Shown: one piece after another, positions 8,784-16,092 of the stretch
How positions within the stretch are numbered: the stretch's first letter is position 1
How the letters are laid out: the number at the start of each line of letters is the position of its first letter
Virus record (IMG/VR): IMGVR_UViG_3300032285_002123
Location: 1-59,803 of that record
Strand: one strand, 5' to 3'
Length of the DNA stretch: 59,803 bases
DNA from: a virus
Made by a program: the position numbers and the translations under genes
Notes under the pieces: model-generated
Databases searched by the model: none
Seen by the model: only the letters and a program-made list of their open reading frames with translations
Told to the model about the DNA's origin: nothing

Positions 8784-10567
8784 TAGATGATTCTCATATC
8801 AAATTGATCCAAATATTCTTCAACTGCAGCTTTAGGTGCGTGAATAACATTGGTACGAACCAACTCTTCTTGAGGAAGTTTTGGTTTTTGAGAGAACTCG
8901 TGGATCTCAACTTCCTGGTTGATGTTTCTAGGGGTGTGTGAAATTGCCCCAAAGATTGCTCCACAAACAGCATCCGCCAAGTCCTTAGATGATTTACGAG
9001 GGTGGTCTACACGATTACCCTTCATAATCTTAAGCTCTGTAAGCTCTTCAAACAAAAGATCAATAGATGGCATGACTAGACGCTCTTCATAAACAAGCAT
9101 AGCCATGTCTTCATAGTGCTTCTTGGCAACAGAAACAGTCTCAGTTCTCATTCCTACAGACTTAAGTTCATTCTGAATATCAAAAGACTGCCAACGGTCA
9201 AAGCTAACCATACCAATGTCAAAACCTTGACGACGTAGGTTTTGAATCCATTGCTTAACCTCTGAAAGGTTTACAGGACCTTCTACCTTTGGCTCCCACC
9301 AGACTACAGCATCTACTACTACGATTGGTGCTACCTGTTGATAATCTTTAACTACCTGAATGTTTACCCACTTTTCAACGTGAGCAATAGCAACAGCACA
9401 CTTGTCATGCTTTTGTGCAAGGTCAGCATGGACATAGTATTTCTTATCTGGATCTGGAGTAAATGATTCGTCAAACCTTTTAAAGTTGTCAATAGGGTTT
9501 CTAGCGGTCATACAGGCACGAACTTTTTCTACCTGCTTAAAGAATGCATCTGACATGTATGTTGGGATACAAGCAAAGCGTTGCATCGCATCACCTAGGT
9601 CAGTGTAGAAAGCTAGTTTAAAATCATCTACTTTACGAGTAGGGTTTACCACCCAAGTAGGACGCTTAATTGCAAACATTCCAGGATACTTATAAGAAAG
9701 AATTGTATCCTCATCCCACTCAATCTCAAGGCTGTTGCCCTCAGCATCTTCTGGAAGATCTGGATTCATAATAAACTTGTGACGTTTTGTAACAACTTCC
9801 TTCTCAGCAATGACAGCATCATATCGTTGTGAAATAAAGTCACCAGGATAACGAGGGAATGACAGCAGTGCTACCTTACCAAGATCTGGGAAACGTGAGT
9901 CTACAGAAGCACGGAAGGCCTTGTAGATGTTATCAGCAGTCTTACCTTGATCATTACCAGTTCCAATCTCTGTAGCAAAACCAGAGATCTCATCAAGAAC
10001 GGCTAGGATAAGGTTAAGACCCTCATGACTCTCTCGCTCTGAGTGACCAGAATAAACTGTGATAGCTTTATCAAACTCAATTGATTCAGCTTTAGCATTA
10101 AACTTTCCAGCAAACCAAGGTGACTTCTCAATCTTAGTTTTAAAGCCTTTGAAGAAAACGTTCTTAGCTTGTTGTGCGTTAATAGCGATATTAATAATAT
10201 CAATAGCATCTCCAGAAGGCTTACCAAAATAACGTGCTGGATCTTTTAGGCATAGAAGTTTATATACGATATATGAACATGCTACTGTGGATACGAAGTC
10301 TTTACCGCTACCTTTGCCAAGCTGCAGGATAACTTCATTCTTAGTGTATTTGTTAAAATAACGCCTACCTTCAGTATCCCCTAGAATGTCGATTACATCC
10401 TCAAGCTTATAGATTTGGCTCATAGCTTCTACAATGTCATACTGAATGTCCGACAATGGTGGCTGACCAAGATAATCTTCACCCTCAACAAAAGTGCGAG
10501 CGTCTACTGGCATCTCATCAAAGTTACTATTCTTTAGTACCTCAAAGAACTCATTGAACATTGACAA
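8783..10567 (-). CDS. terL: terminase large subunit
   Basis: This 594-aa packaging ATPase-nuclease has a P-loop at residues 84-90 (GKGSGKD), Walker B at 187-193 (ILAVLDE) and, in the C-terminal half, a DLAQKHDK region typical of the RNase H-like nuclease core. It cuts and pumps DNA into the prohead. The start may be TTG 10567 (GAGG about 9 nt upstream) or ATG 10561; both overlap the small-subunit gene. The gene lies about 34 kb from the portal gene, which is unusual for a tailed phage. Confidence 0.92.
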   Translation of the reverse strand: MSMFNEFFEVLKNSNFDEMPVDARTFVEGEDYLGQPPLSDIQYDIVEAMSQIYKLEDVIDILGDTEGRRYFNKYTKNEVILQLGKGSGKDFVSTVACSYIVYKLLCLKDPARYFGKPSGDAIDIINIAINAQQAKNVFFKGFKTKIEKSPWFAGKFNAKAESIEFDKAITVYSGHSERESHEGLNLILAVLDEISGFATEIGTGNDQGKTADNIYKAFRASVDSRFPDLGKVALLSFPRYPGDFISQRYDAVIAEKEVVTKRHKFIMNPDLPEDAEGNSLEIEWDEDTILSYKYPGMFAIKRPTWVVNPTRKVDDFKLAFYTDLGDAMQRFACIPTYMSDAFFKQVEKVRACMTARNPIDNFKRFDESFTPDPDKKYYVHADLAQKHDKCAVAIAHVEKWVNIQVVKDYQQVAPIVVVDAVVWWEPKVEGPVNLSEVKQWIQNLRRQGFDIGMVSFDRWQSFDIQNELKSVGMRTETVSVAKKHYEDMAMLVYEERLVMPSIDLLFEELTELKIMKGNRVDHPRKSSKDLADAVCGAIFGAISHTPRNINQEVEIHEFSQKPKLPQEELVRTNVIHAPKAAVEEYLDQFDMRII

Positions 10568-11084
10568 TTGTGATTACCTCTTGTTCTTTGGATACCGCAG
10601 AAAGACGCTTCATAATCTCGTCACGGATCTGTGGATACTCAGAAGCAATGTCACGAAGAATGCCAACCAGGATATCCTGCTTACGTTCAATCTCAATCAT
10701 CTCTTCTGCAAGCTCTTTATTTTCTAGTAGACCAGCTTTTTGAAGCATGTCAATACGACGAGTCTCAATGTCAAGAACCAGTTTGATAGCTGCAGTCTTA
10801 GCACTTAAGTTTGCAGTTGTAGTAGCATCATCAATAACTTCATATGATTGCTTGATTAGTTTGTTGTAGTGGGTGTCAGCAGCTACAAGTGCTTCCTTAG
10901 CACGAGCACGAATGGCAGCATTATCTGCAGCCATCATCTTCCACTCATTGATGTGTGCCACAACCTTTGTACGAGGCATAGACAGCTCTTTAGAGATCTG
11001 TGTAGGTTCTGCACCCTGCAGATATTTATCTACAACCTTGTTTACTTCATCAAGGTGCTCAATGGTTTTTTGTTCAATCGACAT
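10551..11084 (-). CDS. terminase small subunit (putative)
   Basis: This 177-aa, mainly helical protein has an N-terminal helix-turn-helix (about residues 18-50, LQGAEPTQISKELSMPRTKV) followed by long coiled-coil helices, the layout of many TerS proteins. It directly precedes and overlaps terL. TerS would recognise the packaging site and load TerL. Assignment rests on fold pattern and position. Confidence 0.75.
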   Translation of the reverse strand: MSIEQKTIEHLDEVNKVVDKYLQGAEPTQISKELSMPRTKVVAHINEWKMMAADNAAIRARAKEALVAADTHYNKLIKQSYEVIDDATTTANLSAKTAAIKLVLDIETRRIDMLQKAGLLENKELAEEMIEIERKQDILVGILRDIASEYPQIRDEIMKRLSAVSKEQEVITIVNVQ

Positions 11085-11379
11085 TTTTCTTCCTCTTCTT
11101 TCTACGAACAGGTTGCTTCTTTACACGATCAATGTAGAATGCACGAAACTGTCCTACCTGGCCTTTGTGAATTTCTTTACAGTCAATCCACGATACACCA
11201 GTTTTAGTATTTGTAGTCAAAGATTCAAACTTAAAGGTTGCACCATACTCACCAGTAATCTTAATAATCTCACCAGAAATAATCTCACGACCACTTGGAA
11301 GTGTTGCTTTGTATTCACGGTCAAAACGTACTGGTGGCTCTGTTGGAGCAGCATAAACAACTTTCCTAGGACGACCCAT
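11074..11379 (-). CDS. hypothetical basic protein
   Basis: This 101-aa protein has basic ends (MGRPRK at the start, PVRRKKRKK at the end) and a beta-rich centre (residues 22-80). The pattern suggests nucleic-acid binding. It overlaps the genes on both sides. Similar MGRPRK proteins precede terminase genes in actinophages; function unknown. Confidence 0.65.
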   Translation of the reverse strand: MGRPRKVVYAAPTEPPVRFDREYKATLPSGREIISGEIIKITGEYGATFKFESLTTNTKTGVSWIDCKEIHKGQVGQFRAFYIDRVKKQPVRRKKRKKNVD

Positions 11380-11672
11380 TAGTATTCTCCTCGCAGTCGT
11401 TTGATTTCATCTTGAATATAAAAGATAGCTTTTTCAAGGTCTTGAATCTGCTTGGACTTATTGTCACCAAGCTTGTCTTCCTTAAGACCATTACGCCAAA
11501 GGTACTTAAATGCATTACCAATATTAAAATTACGGTGACGTGTAATATCAATACACTCAATACCAGAAGGATCTGATGTGTAGTGTGGTGGATGGTTTAC
11601 CATAGAATCTACGTCAGCTTTAATTGCAGCTGCTTGTTCTTCTGTAATCTTTGTGCTAAACTTTTCAATCAT
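11379..11672 (-). CDS. DUF3310 family protein
   Basis: The motif VNHPPHY..., then IECIDITRHRNFNIGNAFKYLWRNGLK and QDLEKAIFYI, matches DUF3310, a small phage family sometimes annotated as nucleotide kinase without proof. The start is set at ATG 11672, where GGGAAG lies 5-6 nt upstream; an open frame runs further upstream but lacks a ribosome site and would overlap the HTH gene. Confidence 0.85.
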   Translation of the reverse strand: MIEKFSTKITEEQAAAIKADVDSMVNHPPHYTSDPSGIECIDITRHRNFNIGNAFKYLWRNGLKEDKLGDNKSKQIQDLEKAIFYIQDEIKRLRGEY

Positions 11673-11695
11673 TTTAACTTCCCAGTCCCTGCCAC

Positions 11696-11848
11696 TCATC
11701 GACGTGATTTCCTTAGTCCGAACTTTGCCAAATAAACATAAATGGTTTCTACCGAAACGCCACATTCTTTAGCAATCTCTTCTGGAGACTTGCGGTCAAC
11801 ATGGAACCTTTTGCGAAGCCACAATTCATTTTGATATAATTTTGCCAT
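11696..11848 (-). CDS. small helix-turn-helix protein (50 aa)
   Basis: The ORF from ATG 11848 encodes a basic 50-mer with SPEEIAKECGVSVETIYVYLAKFG at residues 21-44, a clear helix-turn-helix of the resolvase/HTH_38 type. The first 23 nt overlap the end of the HNH endonuclease gene. It may be a stand-alone DNA-binding module acting with the HNH enzyme, or a phage regulator. A GAGAG sequence precedes the start. Confidence 0.75.
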   Translation of the reverse strand: MAKLYQNELWLRKRFHVDRKSPEEIAKECGVSVETIYVYLAKFGLRKSRR

Positions 11849-12311
11849 ATGCTCTCTTTATCCAATCATAAAATTCTTGTTGGGGCATATCACTTTTTGC
11901 TCTATTACATAGTTTACAGCATGTGACAACATTTGTCAATGAATACCCAAGCGATGAGTCTATTCTATCTAGACCATTATACTTAAACCCATAATTAGCT
12001 ATCATATTATTTGGAGGCGAGTCACAATAATAACAATTTTTTATAGCTAGGTCAACCCATTCTTTTTCTGAAAGATCCCATTTTAAAGATCTTCTGCTGG
12101 CTGTTCTTAATACAAGCAAGTATGTCTTATGCTGTGGAGTTTTGAACATACAACTTCTGCACCCCTGAGATTTATGAGAAGATAAGTTTGACAAGAAGCT
12201 CCAGGCTTCATAACCACAGTCACACCTCATCAAAGCTTTTTTACTTTTTTCTGGATAATCAATAATTGTCCAAAGACCTTGCCTATATCCATTATAAAAT
12301 TTTCTTCCCAT
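11826..12311 (-). CDS. HNH homing endonuclease-like protein
   Basis: This 161-aa protein has an N-terminal zinc module (C30-x-C32, C51-x2-C54) and a C-terminal HNH nuclease. The latter has C93-x2-C96, then GLDRIDSSLGYSLTNVV (residues 113-129), then C132-x2-C135-N with KSDM. It is a free-standing HNH gene in the recombination block, with its own promoter box six bases before the ATG. Its lower coding density of paired motifs and insertion between RuvC and HTH genes suggest a mobile gene. Confidence 0.85.
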   Translation of the reverse strand: MGRKFYNGYRQGLWTIIDYPEKSKKALMRCDCGYEAWSFLSNLSSHKSQGCRSCMFKTPQHKTYLLVLRTASRRSLKWDLSEKEWVDLAIKNCYYCDSPPNNMIANYGFKYNGLDRIDSSLGYSLTNVVTCCKLCNRAKSDMPQQEFYDWIKRAYGKIISK

Positions 12312-12317
12312 AAGAAA

Positions 12318-12326
12318 ATTGTATCA
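12318..12326 (-). promoter_or_regulatory. extended -10 promoter for HNH gene
   Basis: TGA-TACAAT (hexamer 12318-12323) ends six bases before ATG 12311. The sequence TAGTGTGATAYAAT is shared with the promoter at 24050. Confidence 0.55.
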
Positions 12327-12328
12327 CA

Positions 12329-12898
12329 CTATTTTGTTAGTTTTTCCCAGTTATTAACAGCATAATGACCAATGCCAATAGCATCAGCAATATCATTATC
12401 TGTAATTACTTTATCATATTGAACCTCAACAAAATGCATTGTCTTTTTCTTTCTAAGATCACGAACATATGTTTTGATCCACGATTCTGATCTTCCTGGA
12501 TTATCTAGTTTAATCTTTGTTAGCTCTTCTTTACTTGGTTTCTTATTACCAATATAGTTTTGCCAAGTGATTGGTGCTACTGATCTAATTTCTTTTGCTC
12601 CTGATGCCCCCAGCAAAGCCCCCTGAACCAAAGCTAGGTCAGCTGCAGTCTTAGGGCTATTCATAAATACGGTGTGCTCAATTACAATGGCATCAATAGG
12701 ATCTATTGTTTTAAAGAATGGTGCGATCTTACGACCAGCATCTAGAACTTTGTCATAGGTAGTATTACCCTTGAAATTGATTTTACCAAAGTAAACAAGT
12801 TCTTTATTTTTAAATACAGAAAAAGCTAAGCTATTTGTACTTGCATCAATGGCAAATATTGTTTCAGGAATATTAACAAAATTACTCAAATTTACCAT
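12329..12898 (-). CDS. RuvC-like Holliday junction resolvase
   Basis: This RNase H-fold protein (189 aa) shows acidic residues at the expected places: D18 in FAIDAS, E74 in IVIEH, and the C-terminal DNDIADAIGIG (D167-D172). It likely resolves branched recombination or replication intermediates before packaging. It overlaps the zinc-finger gene by 17 nt. Confidence 0.88.
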   Translation of the reverse strand: MVNLSNFVNIPETIFAIDASTNSLAFSVFKNKELVYFGKINFKGNTTYDKVLDAGRKIAPFFKTIDPIDAIVIEHTVFMNSPKTAADLALVQGALLGASGAKEIRSVAPITWQNYIGNKKPSKEELTKIKLDNPGRSESWIKTYVRDLRKKKTMHFVEVQYDKVITDNDIADAIGIGHYAVNNWEKLTK

Positions 12899-13175
12899 TT
12901 TTAAAATCCTTTATTTCTTTAAGAGCAGTTGAAACATCTTTTGGATTTATTAAACACTGTCCACAAATTGGATCATCGTTGTAAATGGAAAGTTTGCCAC
13001 CACAAGACTTGCACCTACGATCTTTACTTAAACGCTTTTTAATGCGTCCAGCAATGTATCGTTGCGTGATCTTTTCTCTTGTCGCAGATTCTCTACATTC
13101 TGCTGAACAATAAATTTGATAAGAAACGTTAGTTTCGAATGCGTTGTCACACCATTCACAGTGCTTCGTTTTCAT
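12882..13175 (-). CDS. double zinc-ribbon protein
   Basis: Two zinc modules are visible in 97 aa: C6-x2-C9 with C23-x3-C27, and CKSCGG with CGQC. A basic helix lies between them. This is probably a nucleic-acid-binding adaptor; it sits between the Cas4-like nuclease and RuvC, overlapping both, so a recombination role is inferred. Confidence 0.75.
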   Translation of the reverse strand: MKTKHCEWCDNAFETNVSYQIYCSAECRESATREKITQRYIAGRIKKRLSKDRRCKSCGGKLSIYNDDPICGQCLINPKDVSTALKEIKDFKNGKFE

Positions 13176-13959
13176 TTAGTGGCTCCAGTGATTTAATTTT
13201 GATCACTCCAGAACCAGCATTGTCACAAGCTTCACGAATGGGACATGTTTTGCAAATCTTTGAATTAGAACGATAATTCTTTTCTGGCAGGGTTTTATCT
13301 TCCCAAGCCTTTCTAGTCTGTCTCATCCAATCAAAAGCGTTCTCTACCCACTCAAAATAGTACTTATTTAATTCTACAGGAAAAACCAATAGTTCGTGAT
13401 TATTCTTGTTTTCATAAATAAGAATAGCCCTTTTGCGATTGAGAATCTTCATATAGATAAGCAACTGGATAACGTGACCAGTCTTTGGCTTACCTGCAGT
13501 TTTACGATATTCAAAACCCTCGTTAGGCATAGTCTTAATTTCACCAAGCAGATCTTCACCAGCCCAGTCAAGGATGACATCTCCGTAACCAAAAATTGGT
13601 GGGTTGTCATATGTAACTTTAAATTCAGCACTCTTAAGAATGCCAGCGTCTTCCATAGCTTGCTGGATACGCTCGTGTGACTTTGTACCAGCAGTCATGT
13701 TAGCTCCACCATATGCGTCTGCATTATCGGTAAACATAGCACCTTCAAATGCTAGATACCAATAACGAGGACATTCACCATGCGAAAACGCAATGGTTGA
13801 TGGTGCAAATGTTTTCTTGGTCTGGAACTTATCTACACGCTTTACCGTGTATCCAGAATTGATCTTTTCAATTAGGGCATCCTTGTCGACAAATGATGGA
13901 GAAGCGTTTAGCTTATCCTCTGTCTTAAGCATTACCTGTTGCAATAAACTTTTAGCCAT
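13156..13959 (-). CDS. Cas4/RecB-like PD-(D/E)XK exonuclease with Fe-S cluster
   Basis: C63 (GECPRYWY) and C236, C239, C245 (KICKTCPIREAC) form the four-cysteine Fe-S set of Cas4/AddB-type nucleases. GYGDVILDW...LGEIKT supplies the D...ExK catalytic core, and a Gln-x-Leu-x-x-Tyr-like HVIQLLIYMK follows. At 267 aa it is a stand-alone phage nuclease; no cas1, cas2 or CRISPR array is present. It probably resects DNA ends in phage recombination with RecA. Confidence 0.9.
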   Translation of the reverse strand: MAKSLLQQVMLKTEDKLNASPSFVDKDALIEKINSGYTVKRVDKFQTKKTFAPSTIAFSHGECPRYWYLAFEGAMFTDNADAYGGANMTAGTKSHERIQQAMEDAGILKSAEFKVTYDNPPIFGYGDVILDWAGEDLLGEIKTMPNEGFEYRKTAGKPKTGHVIQLLIYMKILNRKRAILIYENKNNHELLVFPVELNKYYFEWVENAFDWMRQTRKAWEDKTLPEKNYRSNSKICKTCPIREACDNAGSGVIKIKSLEPLNENEAL

Positions 13960-13966
13960 GATATGT

Positions 13967-14269
13967 TTAGCGAGTAATATACTTCAAAGCTGAAACCAAT
14001 TGGTTAATTGATTCTGCAGCGGTGTAGTAGATATTCTTTTTCGCCCTATCTCCTTTTTCTACGTTGGTAAGCCAGGTTGCCTTAAAAGACATCTTAGCAG
14101 CAATAGCCTGTAGACGTACAATCTCTACAGTTGCCACGTTAAGTGGAACGTCTGGCTTAATGATTAGTTTTGCGATAAATGCTAGGGCAGTTGTTAGTTC
14201 TTCATCTTGCATGAAGTCTGCAATTTCTGCAAGACCATTTACCATTTCAATTGTTGTTGGTTGTTCCAA
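13967..14269 (-). CDS. hypothetical helical protein
   Basis: This 100-aa, all-helical protein is read from TTG 14269 (AAGGA six bases upstream). It carries no motif I recognise. Similar small helical proteins occur next to Cas4-like genes in actinophages. A TATAAT box about 25 nt upstream starts a transcript here. Confidence 0.65.
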   Translation of the reverse strand: MEQPTTIEMVNGLAEIADFMQDEELTTALAFIAKLIIKPDVPLNVATVEIVRLQAIAAKMSFKATWLTNVEKGDRAKKNIYYTAAESINQLVSALKYITR

Positions 14270-14293
14270 TGTTTTTCCTTAGTACTAGTTTCT

Positions 14294-14299
14294 ATTATA
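14294..14299 (-). promoter_or_regulatory. -10 promoter before the Cas4-like operon
   Basis: TATAAT on the minus strand overlaps the stop codon of the PD-(D/E)XK-like gene. The TTG start with its ribosome site lies 24 nt downstream. Confidence 0.45.
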
Positions 14300-14582
14300 C
14301 ACCATCAGATAGTAGTTGTTCAAGTAGGGATAGCTCTATTACTGCTAGCCTTGTCTTGATACCCTCGCTACCAATGACCACAACAATTGCTGGATCATTA
14401 TTATTACGGATTGCATCTGTAGTTGCCTTGGCCCAGACATCTTTGTTAAGTGTGAAAGACTTGCCAACCTCTTTGAAATCTACTGTAAAGTTTTCCCAGG
14501 TTGCATCGCCCTTGTGCGTACCACGACCAGAGTTTTTGTGCTGCTTGGCTCCGATACGCTTAGACTCACTTGCTTCCGTCAT
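14295..14582 (-). CDS. PD-(D/E)XK-like / Holliday junction resolvase-like protein (tentative)
   Basis: NSGRGTHKGDA (residues 17-27), then FTVDFKE (32-38), recalls the S-G-x-G...K-G-D...D-x-K core of small resolvase-like nucleases. K41 and S42 follow, with a hydrophobic strand region near 66-72 (AIVVVIG). At 95 aa it is minimal. It sits between RecA and Cas4-like genes, which supports a role in DNA processing. Catalytic assignment is by motif only. Confidence 0.5.
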   Translation of the reverse strand: MTEASESKRIGAKQHKNSGRGTHKGDATWENFTVDFKEVGKSFTLNKDVWAKATTDAIRNNNDPAIVVVIGSEGIKTRLAVIELSLLEQLLSDGV

Positions 14583-14745
14583 AGTCTGCTTTTGTCTTTC
14601 TTACATTTAGGTCTACTGTGCTTACATGCTTGTCTGGACACATCCAAGTTAGCTGCTTTGCATTTGGATAAGATCTAATTGTCTTAACTTCCATACCGCA
14701 AGTGTGACATTTAAACGAACCTGGATAAACGTTATACTTCGCCAT
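14566..14745 (-). CDS. small zinc-ribbon protein (59 aa)
   Basis: The ORF from ATG 14745 overlaps the end of recA and the start of the next gene. C13-x2-C16 and C36...H40 (MCPDKH) form a zinc knuckle in a basic 59-mer. It is probably a nucleic-acid-binding accessory of the recombination operon. Confidence 0.75.
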   Translation of the reverse strand: MAKYNVYPGSFKCHTCGMEVKTIRSYPNAKQLTWMCPDKHVSTVDLNVRKTKADYDGSK

Positions 14746-15745
14746 TTACAAGCCTCATAATCTCTTCTTGAAGATCAATGTCTTCTCTTACACGATTTAC
14801 ATATGCTTCACGACCTTGAATCTTAGAGCCATCAGGAAGGATGTACCAAGCTCCTGTACGCTCTACAAGACCCATAATCTCTGCAGTATCAACTAAGTCT
14901 CCAATGCTGTCTACGCCTGTTAGAGGACCTCTGAAGTAGAAGTCATATTCTCCAGACTGAAATGCTGGCGATGTCTTTGAGAATTGAACTTCCCAACGTA
15001 CCTTACGACCAACTTTTTCCTCAATAAGCTTATCTCCTACAGCAATCTTCCCCTTGATAGCCTGGTTGTCAGATTCAGATGAGAATAGCTTAATAACAGT
15101 AGATGAGTAAAACTTTGTTGCCTGTCCGCCAGAAGGCTGCTGAGACGTGTACATAGCTGAGATGTTATTTCGTGACTGTGAGATTAGCACAAGCATTGTA
15201 GGCTTGACCTTGTTGTTAGCATAGTTAAGCATCTTCCATGCGTTACTAAAGTCACGAGACTCTGCACCAATCTGCTTAGTGTTTTCAAGTTCCTTAAGAT
15301 CTTCAGTACCCTTTTCAAAATAGATAGCAGGAAGTAGTGATGTAATTGAGTCAACGACAATTAGATCTATACCTGCATTCATTAGGTTAGTGCCTACGTC
15401 CACCATCTCATTGATTGTACGAGCCTGTGATACGATTAGCTGGTCTGTATTTACTCCAAGCTTCTTTGCCCACTCTTCAGAGTATGACATCTCAGCATCA
15501 ATCCATGCACAAACTTTACCCTCTTCCTGGGCCTGTGCGATCATCTGAAGGCATAGCGAAGACTTAGCAGATGACTTGCTACCCCAAATTAAGATTTGAC
15601 GACCATAAGGAAGTCCACCATTCAATGCACGATTTAGTCCAAAACTAGGTGTCTTTTGAAACTCAGTCTTAAAACCTACGCCTGTTGTAAGACGCTTACG
15701 AAGTTTTGGATCTAGTTGTGCTAATACTTCTTCTGCAGTTGTCAT
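14732..15745 (-). CDS. recA: RecA-like recombinase
   Basis: This 337-aa protein has Walker A at residues 55-62 (GSKSSAKS), Walker B at 128-133 (LIVVDS) and the L2-like region near SQSRNNISAMY. It would form ATP-dependent filaments on ssDNA for strand exchange. The P-loop has Ala60 where almost all RecA proteins have Gly (GPESSGKT), an unusual change that still leaves the Lys61 and Ser62. The ATG overlaps the MazG-like stop. Confidence 0.92.
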   Translation of the reverse strand: MTTAEEVLAQLDPKLRKRLTTGVGFKTEFQKTPSFGLNRALNGGLPYGRQILIWGSKSSAKSSLCLQMIAQAQEEGKVCAWIDAEMSYSEEWAKKLGVNTDQLIVSQARTINEMVDVGTNLMNAGIDLIVVDSITSLLPAIYFEKGTEDLKELENTKQIGAESRDFSNAWKMLNYANNKVKPTMLVLISQSRNNISAMYTSQQPSGGQATKFYSSTVIKLFSSESDNQAIKGKIAVGDKLIEEKVGRKVRWEVQFSKTSPAFQSGEYDFYFRGPLTGVDSIGDLVDTAEIMGLVERTGAWYILPDGSKIQGREAYVNRVREDIDLQEEIMRLVNGEV

Positions 15746-16092
15746 TAGAACTTCACCCCATGTTTCTCTGGACGAGACTTATTAAAGCTAGTCTTATTAT
15801 TAAATGCAACCTGAAGATCAGTATTTACATACTCATGCTCACGAAGACCTGCATAGAGATCAAGTGTACGGATGATGATGTCAGCCATCTCATCTGCTAC
15901 TGCCTCTGGTCCATGTGACTTACGGATAGCCTCCATAACTTCTACAGCCTCAGATACAATCATCATTAGCTGCTTTGTCATAAAGATATCAATCTGTTCC
16001 TGTGGTGCGTCCTTAATAACGTCCCAAAAACCTTTCTCTACAGCCACTTCATGCAAGTGGTCAGCAAGTGTGTCAAGCGTTTGACTAAACAT
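15745..16092 (-). CDS. MazG-like nucleotide pyrophosphohydrolase
   Basis: The helical core SEAVEVMEAIR (residues 47-57) and ADEMADIIIRTLDL (70-83) supply the ExxE...ExxD metal set of MazG-like NTP pyrophosphatases. ATG 16092 is chosen because GGAGG lies 9 nt upstream, inside the polymerase gene; 8 nt overlap. Phage MazG proteins clean nucleotide pools or lower ppGpp, and the target here is unknown. Confidence 0.8.
   Translation of the reverse strand: MFSQTLDTLADHLHEVAVEKGFWDVIKDAPQEQIDIFMTKQLMMIVSEAVEVMEAIRKSHGPEAVADEMADIIIRTLDLYAGLREHEYVNTDLQVAFNNKTSFNKSRPEKHGVKF

Noticed and set aside
11673-11765. N-terminal extension of the DUF3310 protein
   Set aside because: The extension overlaps the HTH gene, is not DUF3310-like, and the ATG at 11672 has a good ribosome site.
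13156-13959. Cas4-like nuclease as part of a CRISPR system
   Set aside because: No cas1, cas2, effector genes or array in the window; stand-alone Cas4-like nucleases are common in phages.
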